DNA of 33,593 nt from Schoenoplectus triqueter. Taxonomy: Eukaryota; Streptophyta; Magnoliopsida; Poales; Cyperaceae. This document shows, piece after piece, positions 1 through 8,516 of the stretch (positions within the stretch are counted from its first letter, which is position 1; each line of letters opens with the position of its first letter). The stretch lies in the NCBI GenBank assembly GCA_964058805.1, contig CAXKVV010001566.1:1-33593 (forward strand). The letters are read 5' to 3'. A program made the position numbers and the translations under genes. The notes under the pieces were generated by a model, which was not told the DNA's origin, made no database searches, and saw only the letters and a program-made list of their open reading frames with translations.

Positions 1-500
1 TATTGGAGTACAACATCATTAATTCATTATTATGTTCTAGCTCCCGTGAGTCTGTGACTGTTAATCTTGCGTGATTTTCCTACACTTCTGAATTTCTATT
101 CATTGAAAGAACAATTTGTGTATATTTATTATTTATTTATTTTGGAAAATATTGAATGAACCCTTGCGTAATTTAAGTAAATTAATTAAACATTTATGGT
201 TCAGCCTCATGTTAGAGGAAGACTGGAAACTGTTTAATGTACAAGGAAAGGAGATGTGTCATAATTTTATAATATTATTCTACGATTAATTAGATTGATA
301 CACGACTTGCTATAAGACTAATTCTTTGACCAGCTATAGTATAAATTTGTAATTGTATTCTTTTGCCATTTCACTTTCATGGCTGGTTACTACCTTGTTC
401 TTTTTGCTGGTGTTAAACAGATTTTTCCCAGTTAGACAATCCCAAGTTCCCAACTCTCAAGTGCGTGTCAGTTCATGATTTCGCTTACTTACCGAGCTTT
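1..500. other. Intergenic, AT-rich, no gene seen
   Basis: AT-rich sequence without a convincing reading frame. It ends at the left copy of the 9-bp target duplication of the element at 510-1412. I see no RNA gene or clear regulatory site here. Confidence 0.6.
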
Positions 501-509
501 GAGATAGCG
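501..509. repeat. Left 9-bp target site duplication
   Basis: GAGATAGCG, identical to 1413-1421, directly abutting the CAGATTTTTT terminus. Confidence 0.8.
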
Positions 510-1412
510 CAGATTTTTTTTATAGTAAATAAAATAATTAAATATAAGGGAATGGTAAGATGGCCTCGTTTTTTATTCTGTATAGTCAGATCCGAGTTTG
601 AAACTCGGGTTCAGGTTTTTTTTCTTCTTCTGCTTGTTTATTTATTTATTTATTTATTATTTTTAATAGATTTTAATAGTATATTTAGTTTATTTATTAT
701 GTTTAAATATTTATTTTTTAATTTAGCTTTTTAACAGGTTTTAAAATATATGTTTTAGTTTAACTTATTTAAAATATTTATTTAATTATCTTATTATGTG
801 TAATTATATAATTAAATTCATTAGGGGATTGAATTTGTTTTTTTAACAAGTTTTAATAGATAATAACATATGTTATTGTATATTATTCACTCATTCAATA
901 ACTAATATAAAAAATATGTAATTATGCATACAATAATAAAAAATATTTACTCAATAATACATACATACATCATGCTCATGTAATAATATAAAAAAATATA
1001 CAATTTCTATGAAAAAAATCTAAAAAAAATGAAACAACAGAAGTTAAAACTTCAAATGCGTTTTTAAGCTTGAAAACAATATTTTTTGACCCCGAAAATG
1101 GCGGTAATAAAACTTATTAAAAAAATAAATTCAATCCCTTAATAAATTTAATTATATAATTACACATAACAAGATAATTAAATAAATATTTTAAAATAAA
1201 CTAAATTAAAAAATATATTAAAACCTATTAAAAAATATAAATTAAAAAAATATTTAAACATAATAAACAAACTAAATACACTATTAAAATCTATTAAAAA
1301 TAATAAATAAATAAACAAACAAACTCGGATCTAGCTATACAGACTAAAAATCGAGGCCATCTTACCATTTCTCTATTTTTAATTATTTTATTTACAACAA
1401 AAAAAAAATCTG
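510..1412. mobile_element. Non-autonomous Mutator-like (MULE) element with long TIRs
   Basis: A 903-bp element starting CAGATTTTTT and ending AAAAAATCTG. It is flanked by identical 9-bp direct repeats GAGATAGCG at 501-509 and 1413-1421. The left arm (about 510-870) and the right arm (about 1100-1412) are diverged inverted copies. For example GGTAAGATGGCCTCG at about 553-567 returns as its reverse complement near 1353-1367, and the ATTAAATTCATTAGGGGATTG stretch near 815-835 returns near 1125-1145. The middle is an AT-rich spacer with no transposase. A 9-bp duplication with arms of about 300 bp is the known signature of Mutator-like elements, so I infer a TIR-MULE derivative moved in trans. The short reading frame starting at 465 lies across the left boundary and is not a gene. 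Confidence 0.8.
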
Positions 1413-1421
1413 GAGATAGCG
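1413..1421. repeat. Right 9-bp target site duplication
   Basis: GAGATAGCG, identical to 501-509, directly following the AAAAATCTG terminus. Confidence 0.8.
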
Positions 1422-2104
1422 TAGCATCTGGACGAAATTCTAATTAAATTAATTCCATTAATTTGATGGAACGATCAATTTAATTGTAATTAATTGAACT
1501 TTGATCAGAATTTAATTATATTGAGTACTGATTTTTTAAAATAAAGATTGAGATCGATCCAATGGTCCAATACATTAAATTTCTTGAATTTTTTATACAA
1601 TACTATTATTATCATAGAAGTAATTATTATTTATTTTTAATTAAAAATTCTCTCCAACTTATTGTTAGACAAAGTATGTTATATTTTTTCTTATATTTTA
1701 ACATCAAAGGCCCATACGCAACGAATTTTATTTAAAAGAGATAATTACAATCATAGAAATAAAAAGATTTTTGTGCTTATTCAAAATTTGTCTCTCTATG
1801 TACTTGTGTTTTTTTAATTATAATTTATTATTACATATATTTTTTTCTGAAACAATTAAAAAAATGCCTAAGTCGAGAAACACGGCCACCTAACATAAAT
1901 CTCAAATTAAATGATTTTAATATATTAGTCATGGATTAAAAAAATTATAATTCATGATAAATGACAATTTCAATAAAATCCATATAATACGACTCCTTTC
2001 ACACTCCCAATTTCCAATTTCACTTTCCAATATATAGCCATTTTGCTATCATCCAAAAATTTTGAGCTGCAGAAAAAGTGGGGACGCCGCAATGAAAGAA
2101 AATT
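1422..2104. other. Intergenic, AT-rich
   Basis: No reading frame or RNA gene that I can support. Around 1985-2045 there is a CT-richer, promoter-like stretch (CTCCTTTCACACTCCC, then TATATAGCC), but no gene follows it. The next feature is a MITE. Confidence 0.5.
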
Positions 2105-2409
2105 CAGTTTTTTTTTTATATAATAAATTATAATAATTATATTATTAATAATAAGAGTGATAAAAATAAAATTTTAAATATACGAATGACTCTGCGCCAC
2201 TGTCAGTAACGTCTTTATATAAACGCGCCACTGGCAATAGCGTTTTTGTAAACGCATCATTGACAGTGGCGTCTTTGAGCAGTAATAATGTTGATCCAAC
2301 GGTAATGGATCGTGATAAGGAAGAGCAAGAGCAAACGCACCACTGACACTGGCGCGCTGTCATTCGTAGATTTTGATTTTTGTTTTTATCACACTTATTA
2401 TTAATAATA

Positions 2410-2490
<81 letters not shown>

Positions 2491-2498
2491 AAAAACTG
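2105..2498. mobile_element. MITE-like element with CACTG-N-CAGTG palindrome array, copy A
   Basis: A 394-bp element running from CAGTTTTTT at 2105 to AAAAAACTG at 2498. Its ends form inverted repeats of about 70-80 bp with the shared block ATTATTAATAATAAGAGTGATAAAA. A 5-bp direct repeat AAATT flanks it, which is weak evidence in AT-rich DNA. The GC-richer core holds four imperfect palindromes of the form CGCCACTG-N-CAGTGGCG at about 2194-2211, 2225-2242, 2253-2271 and 2336-2355. The block AGTAATAATGTTGATCCAAC near 2281-2300 is shared with copy C at 26.2 kb. The element encodes no protein; reading frames through it are by-products of the repeats. The family is not one I can name. Confidence 0.7.
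2412..2487. repeat. ATA/TTA microsatellite forming a perfect hairpin
   Basis: An (ATA)n run switches at about 2449 to its own complement (TTA)n, making a long perfect AT palindrome inside the right arm of the palindrome-array element. Confidence 0.85.
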
Positions 2499-2763
2499 AA
2501 ATTAATTGGACAAAAACATTCCAAATGGACCGAAGTGGCTCGGTGAGCTTGTTAGGTTCATTATCAAATGATCTACACATCTTGTAGAGCTCCGTGAGGT
2601 ATCTTTTATTTATCTCTACTAATATGTTTAAATGCAGCCACAAAAATCTGTGTCCAAAAAGAAAAAACAAATTTGAGCCAACCCCAATTTTAAAATCTTA
2701 TAGAAAGCCGCTTTTGGATGATGACACCTTATAATATCTTTCTAGACGTTCATTATTTTTGTA

Positions 2764-3183
2764 TAAGATGATCATGCTGCAATCCGTTAGTACGACTTAT
2801 TTTTCTATCGCATTCTCGGAGTTATTCGGCTACGATGGCGATGCTTATGTATACGTGATAGATATCATCGAGCTTTTTAAGGATGAATGACTCAATGTCT
2901 CAATTCTACATATTTTCTATATGTAAGAATAGAAGCATAATATTTCATTCAAAAAAAATAATAATTTAAGGAATTATTATTATATATATTGCAGTGTTTC
3001 CCCGATAGGTGCAAGAGTTTTTTAATTAAGAACTGCAATTTTATTGATCCATATTTTTACACGGAAACACAAGTACAAACTGATTTAGAATACACGGTTA
3101 ATTATCTTGGACAATGCTTTGTTAAATGTGAGAATCCAAACTCCTACATGTTTCTTCCGTACATTGAGATGTTAGAACTTTAA
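2764..3183 (+). pseudogene. Ulp1 protease-like domain relic of a CACTA transposon
   Basis: Decayed coding sequence on the plus strand. In one frame, 2819-2887 reads ELFGYDGDAYVYVIDIIELF then KDE, hits an in-frame TGA at 2888-2890 where relatives usually have a Trp or Met codon, and resumes as LNVSILHIFYM. After an apparent intron ending in TTGCAG at 2994, the frame continues CFPDRCKSFLIKNCNFIDP and later YMFLPYIEM up to a stop at about 3181. From memory of plant transposon-carried Ulp1/SENP C48 proteases, the order 'D-hydrophobic patch, NVSI-type segment, hxFhDP, LFLPY' matches, but the catalytic HW motif that should follow the PY segment is absent. I infer a truncated, inactive remnant belonging with the CACTA 3' end downstream. 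The assignment is by eye and could be wrong. Confidence 0.45.
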
Positions 3184-3189
3184 AACTTA

Positions 3190-4040
3190 ATTAATTTAAT
3201 TATTTACCTATTGCTTGATCTATCCATATTAATACGTATAAATTATAGGGGATATTGGATTCTTTTGATTGTGCGGCTCATTGAATCGCGAAAATCAGAC
3301 ATAAATTATAGGGGGTATTGGATTCTTTTTTTTTTCATTTTTTTCTGAAAATTTAGTATATACTATAATTAATAACTCATACCATTAATTTATGTAAGAG
3401 CCTTACGCTATTATTAGATTGAAAAATAATTCGCTGAAGAAAATAATCTCAAGTTCACTTGAAAAACGATTCAAGTATGTAATTCAAACTTTAAATTATA
3501 ATTAGACAATTTATGACATTAATAACTTTTATTATTTTAATTAAGGTTTAGGGTTTTAGTTTAAATTTTTACTTAAAATATTTTAGAGTCCAAATCAGCC
3601 AAGCGGTAAGGAGTGCGGTTATTATGTTATGAGATCGATGCATAACATAATAATTAAATATACCGGCAACAAAAATTTGCCACAGGCATAAAAATTCAAC
3701 TTTATATTAGTCTTTAATTCTTTTATATTTTTTTGATTAATCAAACTAATGATTTTTTTTATTTTTTAATAGACTATCAATCCAGCTCCTCAATTTTATT
3801 CACAATAAGATATCGAAGAAATTAAGAAGATGATTGTAAATTATATTGCATCTAATATTTGATAATTATTACATGATTTTTCTGTTATTTATAAATATTT
3901 TTTTCTAATTACTTTTAGTTATTATATATTTTTTTCTAATTACTTTTATGTGAAATATGTGTGTTTGTTTGTATTGTAATGTTGGTACAAATATATATGG
4001 CTGGTATATGGGTTGGCCACCGAAAACGGGGGAATTATTT
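3190..4040. other. Non-coding interior of the CACTA remnant, with a short direct repeat and a hairpin
   Basis: AT-rich and without coding signal. A 62-bp-spaced direct repeat (AAATTATAGGGG.TATTGGATTC) lies at about 3240-3265 and 3302-3327. A perfect 12-bp inverted repeat, TTATTATGTTAT / ATAACATAATAA, lies at 3619-3630 and 3642-3653 with an 11-nt loop. Just before it, CAGCCAAGCGGTAAGG (3596-3611) resembles a tRNA A box. Confidence 0.5.
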
Positions 4041-4049
4041 AAAAAAATA

Positions 4050-4307
4050 TATTTTAGAACCGGTTATTCATTGAAACTGGCTTTAATAAATTGAATTAGA
4101 ACCGGTTATGGTTAATTGAATTAGAACTAGTTATGGTTAAAACCGGCTTTAAATCATAGAAATTAAAACCGATTATTAAACTATGATTCTTACTCTCTCA
4201 TTTTAGTACCGGCTATAAAAAATTTAGCACTGACTACTTTTAAAACCGGTTATATATACGGTGCTAAATTGTTTATAAAACCGATTCTATTTTTTTTTCT
4301 CATAGTG
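4050..4307 (+). mobile_element. CACTA (En/Spm) 3' terminus with subterminal AACCGGTT repeats
   Basis: The sequence TTTTCTCATAGTG ends at 4307. Its reverse complement is CACTATGAGAAAA, the typical terminus of plant CACTA elements. Inside it lies a cluster of at least seven AACCGGTT / AACCGGCT / AACCGATT units at about 4058, 4100, 4141, 4167, 4207, 4243 and 4279, in both exact and decayed form. These fit the subterminal motif array that the CACTA DNA-binding protein recognises. The following triplet TCT (4308-4310) could be one half of the 3-bp target duplication. I found no matching left CACTA end upstream, so the element is truncated or its left end is outside the window or too diverged. Confidence 0.65.
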
Positions 4308-4310
4308 TCT

Positions 4311-4955
4311 ATCATAGGTTTAATCGTACAATATCTTAGTCAACAGAAGGATTAGACAAGTGTAAGAAAACATATAAAAGTTTTTCTTCAGAATCTTTTA
4401 TGCAATCATGAGGCAAACACAAATAAATTACTGCACCTAGTTAATAATCGCACCATTCAAATGATATTTACCTAATCATCGGACAAGTGTATTTGTCAGT
4501 ACACTGCACAAATGTGTCGATACACCACAAAGAGTCGAGTTCCGAAAATTTCTGTAATCATAAAGCAAATTAAAAAAATGACAACTATTTAACGACACAC
4601 AGGTGTATCCATCAACGGTAAAGATCTCTCCGTCAGCATGAAGAAAAATATGTATAAGATATCACATTGATAATAAGAGAGAAATTAAAAAAAAATTCTG
4701 GATAACGATCAAATGAAACACTTAATAATTCGCAACTACTAAATAAACAGGCACACATATGTTGGGAAAAAAATGCATATAGTGAGAATTAGATTAAAAA
4801 AATGCAAAATAAAATACAAGAATAAAAAAATGCGAAATAAAATTAAAATGCATATTCCGCGACTGTTAACTTAGATTAAAAAATTATATAATCAGGAAAC
4901 AAAATAATAATTGAAAATAAAACTAAACTATTGGACAAGTTTTTCTCTTTGATCT
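4311..4955. other. Intergenic with diverged dispersed repeats
   Basis: No gene. Short phrases here recur at 5.2 kb and 6.7 kb: 'GGACAAGTnTTTnTC' (about 4482, 4933, 6681) and 'ATATAGTGAGAATTAG' (about 4777, with variants at about 5259 and 6720). This suggests old tandem or dispersed duplicates of one AT-rich repeat. Confidence 0.45.
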
Positions 4956-4959
4956 TTTC

Positions 4960-5112
4960 TTTTTAGGCTGAGCAAGTCTCAATTCTAATTAGATTTTTTT
5001 TTGAGAGAAAGATGAGAGTCTAGTTTACAAATTTCATTTTGTGTCTATGAAGATTTGAATCTATGATTTCTTGAATGTCATTCTAATTATCTATCATTTG
5101 AGCTATTAAGTC
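4960..5112 (-). repeat. Possible tRNA-derived SINE fragment
   Basis: On the minus strand, GACTTAATAGCTCAAATG (5112-5095) resembles a tRNA A box (TAGCTCAnT). About 45 nt later GATTCAAATC (5061-5052) resembles a B box (GGTTCRANTCC). An A/T-rich tail with a T/A run follows. This order and spacing fit a plant SINE head. There is no tRNA fold, so it is not a tRNA gene. The outer limits are uncertain. Confidence 0.35.
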
Positions 5113-5419
5113 ATTTGCAACTCTGATTAAACTTGTTTAAAGACTTATATTGAACTCCGTAATTTTAAACTTCTAGTCTAGTAAAATTAAAAAAATAAGA
5201 ATGTACGAAATTCTTATTTTTTTTTCTTAAAAAAAAGATCAAAACAAACACACGCATGATATAGTAAGAATTAGTTTTGAAAGATTATATATCCTTCCAT
5301 GCAATATAAGGAAACTTTCGTAAAATACGCGCAGCCTACTGGACGATAAATTTTCTTTTCCGCACCGATACACTTGTGCCATTTGAACCATAAAAATAAG
5401 ATAAAGAGATAAACGAAAA

Positions 5420-6379
5420 AATAAAGAGATAATTATTATCACACTTTTACGAAATCGTCATGTTAATATAAAAATAATAAATTCTTTAAGAGTCGCGTCA
5501 ATTATTTTTATAATCACCTATAATTACTAATTAATGATGTGAATTTTTTTTTGTTTATTAGAGAGATAAAACGAAAACATAAATAGATAATCCTTATCAA
5601 TACCCTTACGAAATTGTTATGCCAGGAAACAAAAAAACAATAAATTCTGTAAGAGTTGGATTAAAAAAAATTATAATTAAGAAACGTAGTAACAATTTAT
5701 ATTTTCTTGAAAATCTAAATGCACGAACATAGTCCTTCATAAAATATAACTGCTCTAATATAGTTGCATTTGCATTTTGGCCAAAGTGCACTTGACTCAA
5801 ATTATGTTATAACATGTCCAAAATTTAAATTTATTCTTCTCATTAAATTCTTCATATAAAAATATTAATTATACAAAAAATTGAAGTGTTTAGGATTTTT
5901 ATGTATTTATTTTTAGATCTTTAAAAATAAAAAATTTAAAATAATGTACAAATATTTAATATTTTATTATAATTTTATCACCCAATATTTTTATATGAAA
6001 AAATAATGAAAATGATATTTTAATTTTAAATATGATATGATAAAATTTCAGTTACATGCACTTTGAGTCGAAATGCAAACGTTCTTATATTAATTAGCTT
6101 ATATATATATATACATAATCACGTTAATTACCCGTATTAAAATCTGCAATATATAACGAGACTTTATGCAAACTGTTGTGATACTGACATACTGTATATG
6201 TTTTCTGGCCTAAGCAATTAGTTTTATTGTCGAACCTGATTAATCGGCAAGTCTCACCTCTCACGAGACTTATTCAAAGACTTATATATACTGAACCTTA
6301 TATATAATTCTAAACATCTATTAATAAAAGTTAAAAAAATAAGAATCAGATCCTTACTTTTCTCCAAACAGACACACAC

Positions 6380-6417
<38 letters not shown>

Positions 6418-6625
6418 CATAAAATACGACAATTTATCATTTCCACACAGTACACTTTATGCCATTTGAACCGTAAAAGAATTGATTGCAATAAAGTTTT
6501 ATTTATTATTTTTTTGTTTGGTAGGGATATAAAGCGAAAAGATAAAGAGATAATTATTTTCACTATACTCTTACGAAATCGTTATATTAGTACAAAAGTA
6601 ATAACTCTATAAGAGTTAGGTTCAA
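5420..6625. repeat. Three diverged copies of an AT-rich dispersed repeat unit
   Basis: A block of roughly 70 bp, of the form 'AGATAATtaTTatCAnnnnnnTTACGAAATcGTtATGttA...' and ending in 'AAnTCTnTAAGAGTTnG', occurs near 5420-5492, 5585-5660 and 6548-6622. Shorter shared phrases surround it. The copies differ by many substitutions and small indels, so the duplication is old. I see no coding potential. Confidence 0.5.
6379..6417. repeat. (AAT)n microsatellite
   Basis: About 12 perfect AAT trinucleotides after ACACACATAAT and before CATAAAATACG. Confidence 0.9.
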
Positions 6626-7229
6626 AACTTTTATATAATCATGAAACGTTATAATAATTAGTGACGTGAATTTGACTATCGGACAAGCCTTTGTCACTAT
6701 AAACACAAAACACACGGGATATAGTGAGAATAAGTTTCTAAATATTTCTATGTTCTCATAAAATTTTCTTTTTCTTAAAATAAATACAACCTACAATAAT
6801 GCTGAAATTCAAACTTTTTTTCGTTTTTACATTGTAAGTCACACTGGCATCTAGCATCATAAGAATTAGCAATAATGTAACATATAATTAGTTGTAATGT
6901 ATGTTTCCTAGAGTCACACTGGCATCGAATTGTCACTTTCTTTATACTAGTTCCATACGTTAATACATTGAATCCCCCATTCTTTGGTAATCTAAATGCA
7001 CTCAAATTCATCTCTATCAAACAAAGGTTTAATAAAGACGAATTGCTAGCTCCAAAATTATTTTGCTATTTTTATCTCTCTTTAATCGGGCAATGAATTT
7101 TAAAGGTTCGAAAATTTATGATTGACCAGATAGAGCAATCTTTTTGAAAATATAATTTATTTCTTAGTTGAACTTTAACAAATACTTCAACGAATAACAA
7201 AATTAGTTATTTTTCCACACTTATGCACA
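6626..7229. other. Intergenic, no gene seen
   Basis: AT-rich. It contains two copies of GTCACACTGGCATC (about 6837-6850 and 6913-6926), 76 bp apart, a small direct duplication of unknown meaning. The local minus-strand reading frame has no recognisable protein feature. Confidence 0.45.
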
Positions 7230-7692
7230 GGGATGTCAATGGATTTCAAAATCCGAAAATCCAATCTGAATCCGCATGAAAGGATCCACATATGAATCTA
7301 AAAATAATATTCGACAATTTATTGGATCTAATATAAATTTTGAAAAAGAATCCACTTTACTTTTTGAATTTGCATTTGGATCTTGCATGATCCGAATCCA
7401 AATCTGTTATAAATTCGATAAATAATTATCTTCTAAAATTTAACATCAAAATGTATATGATAATATTTTAAAAATATATATATAATTATAATAATTAGAT
7501 TAGTCTTAATAATAATTAGGTCGCATTATTTTAAAAAATATGTCGGTTAGTTGAATTAGTATTTACTATTTAATATTATATTATACATTATGATGCATAT
7601 CGTACGTATTATTTTCGTATTAAATACTAAAATTATTATAAATATTTAAATACAAAATTAGATAAAAATCCGTTGCCGATTAATTGACACCC
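7230..7692. mobile_element. Possible short non-autonomous DNA element or dispersed repeat
   Basis: It starts GGGATGTCAAT (7230-7240) and ends ATTGACACCC (7683-7692), an inverted pair differing by one base insertion. Inside are many ATCCGAATCCAAAT / GGATTT phrases like those of common plant 'GGGTGTCAAT...GGATTCGGAT' dispersed repeats. No convincing target duplication flanks it, so class and borders are uncertain. Confidence 0.35.
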
Positions 7693-7759
7693 GTACTTGA
7701 GCAGTATTGTATATTTGGACAGTAGGAAGATCTCCATTTCAAATGCAATGGAGAGAAGA

Positions 7760-8516
7760 TAAGTCCCCATCGTTTTTCCCCTTTTAATAAACGCGCGAGA
7801 TACAGAAATCACCATCCTCGCTCTCTCGACTTTCTCCATACTTTCTAGTGAACTCCTCCAAAAACCCATCAAAACCCTTGAAAGTTGAGCGTGATTAATA
7901 ACTCCTCTCTCAATCTTCACAACCACACAAGCGCCTTTCTCGAGATCTTCTATTGTTTTTCTGAAAAGCTATCGATCGTGTCTGAAGGGTCTCTGTTTCA
8001 TCACGTCAACCTTCTCTTCAGTACAGAGTATGCAATCCTCATCGAATTCATTATCTTGGAACTTCTAGTTGGGTTTTGTTCATATAATTTTTCTTGCATT
8101 TTCTCTTTGATCTTGGCTCTTTATTTGGATTTTCAAGGAACAAATGTGTTTTTTACACTTTAATGCTGGGAAAACGGAACGTTCCTTTAATTTAATAAAA
8201 CTTCGTCTCATAATTTTTTTTTAAGATCTGAGTCTCTCTCTCTCTCTCTCGTGTATTGTGGTGCTAATAGTGGAAAGTCTATTTTATTTTATTTTTACAA
8301 AAGAGATTTTGCCTCAATTCGAAAGGATTTCCCATAATTTCGTAAAATCAAGGCTAAATTTCTCAAAAATAAAATAAAAAGGATGAGGTGCTCTCAATAC
8401 ACTCCCAATGTAGGTTAAGTAGCTAATTTTGCAATCCTGCTTTTCCTATATCTAACTTAGCAATCCTCTATTTTTCTTTTCTCCTTTACTTAGGTTCTTT
8501 TTTCTTCTCCAACAAC
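7760..8516 (+). promoter_or_regulatory. Probable promoter and 5' leader region of the AGPase gene
   Basis: Base composition shifts from about 75-80% AT to a pyrimidine-rich, GC-richer stretch (about 7770-8030) with many CTCTC/CTTCTC blocks, like a plant 5' UTR. It is followed by AT-rich sequence, a (TC)9 run at 8233-8250, and another CT-rich stretch (8462-8516) just before the ATG. This pattern would fit a leader interrupted by an intron, or a core promoter followed by a leader. TTTAATAAA near 7784 is a weak TATA candidate. The transcription start cannot be fixed from sequence alone. Confidence 0.4.
8233..8250. repeat. (TC)n microsatellite upstream of the AGPase start
   Basis: Nine TC dinucleotides. 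CT runs are frequent in plant 5' leaders and promoters. Confidence 0.8.

Noticed and set aside
2084..2104. Promoter of an unseen gene (TATATAG near 2031 with a CT-rich stretch)
   Set aside because: No coding region follows within the next 600 bp; a MITE does.
2145..2363. Cys/Ser-rich minus-strand frame (72 codons)
   Set aside because: It runs through the palindrome array of the MITE-like element; the apparent Cys and Val pattern comes from CACTG/CAGTG repeats.
2482..2670. Minus-strand frame of 62 codons
   Set aside because: No recognisable domain and it starts inside the right arm of the MITE. A plus-strand frame here (NIPNGPKWLGELVRFIIK) could equally be transposon coding relic, but is too short to call.
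7230..7692. Complete hAT element
   Set aside because: The left end CAGGG is hAT-like, but the right end reads CCCGT, and no 8-bp duplication is found.
7636..7926. Minus-strand 96-codon frame upstream of the AGPase gene
   Set aside because: Spans a repeat end and the pyrimidine-rich leader; no similarity that I recognise and no splice or polyadenylation context.
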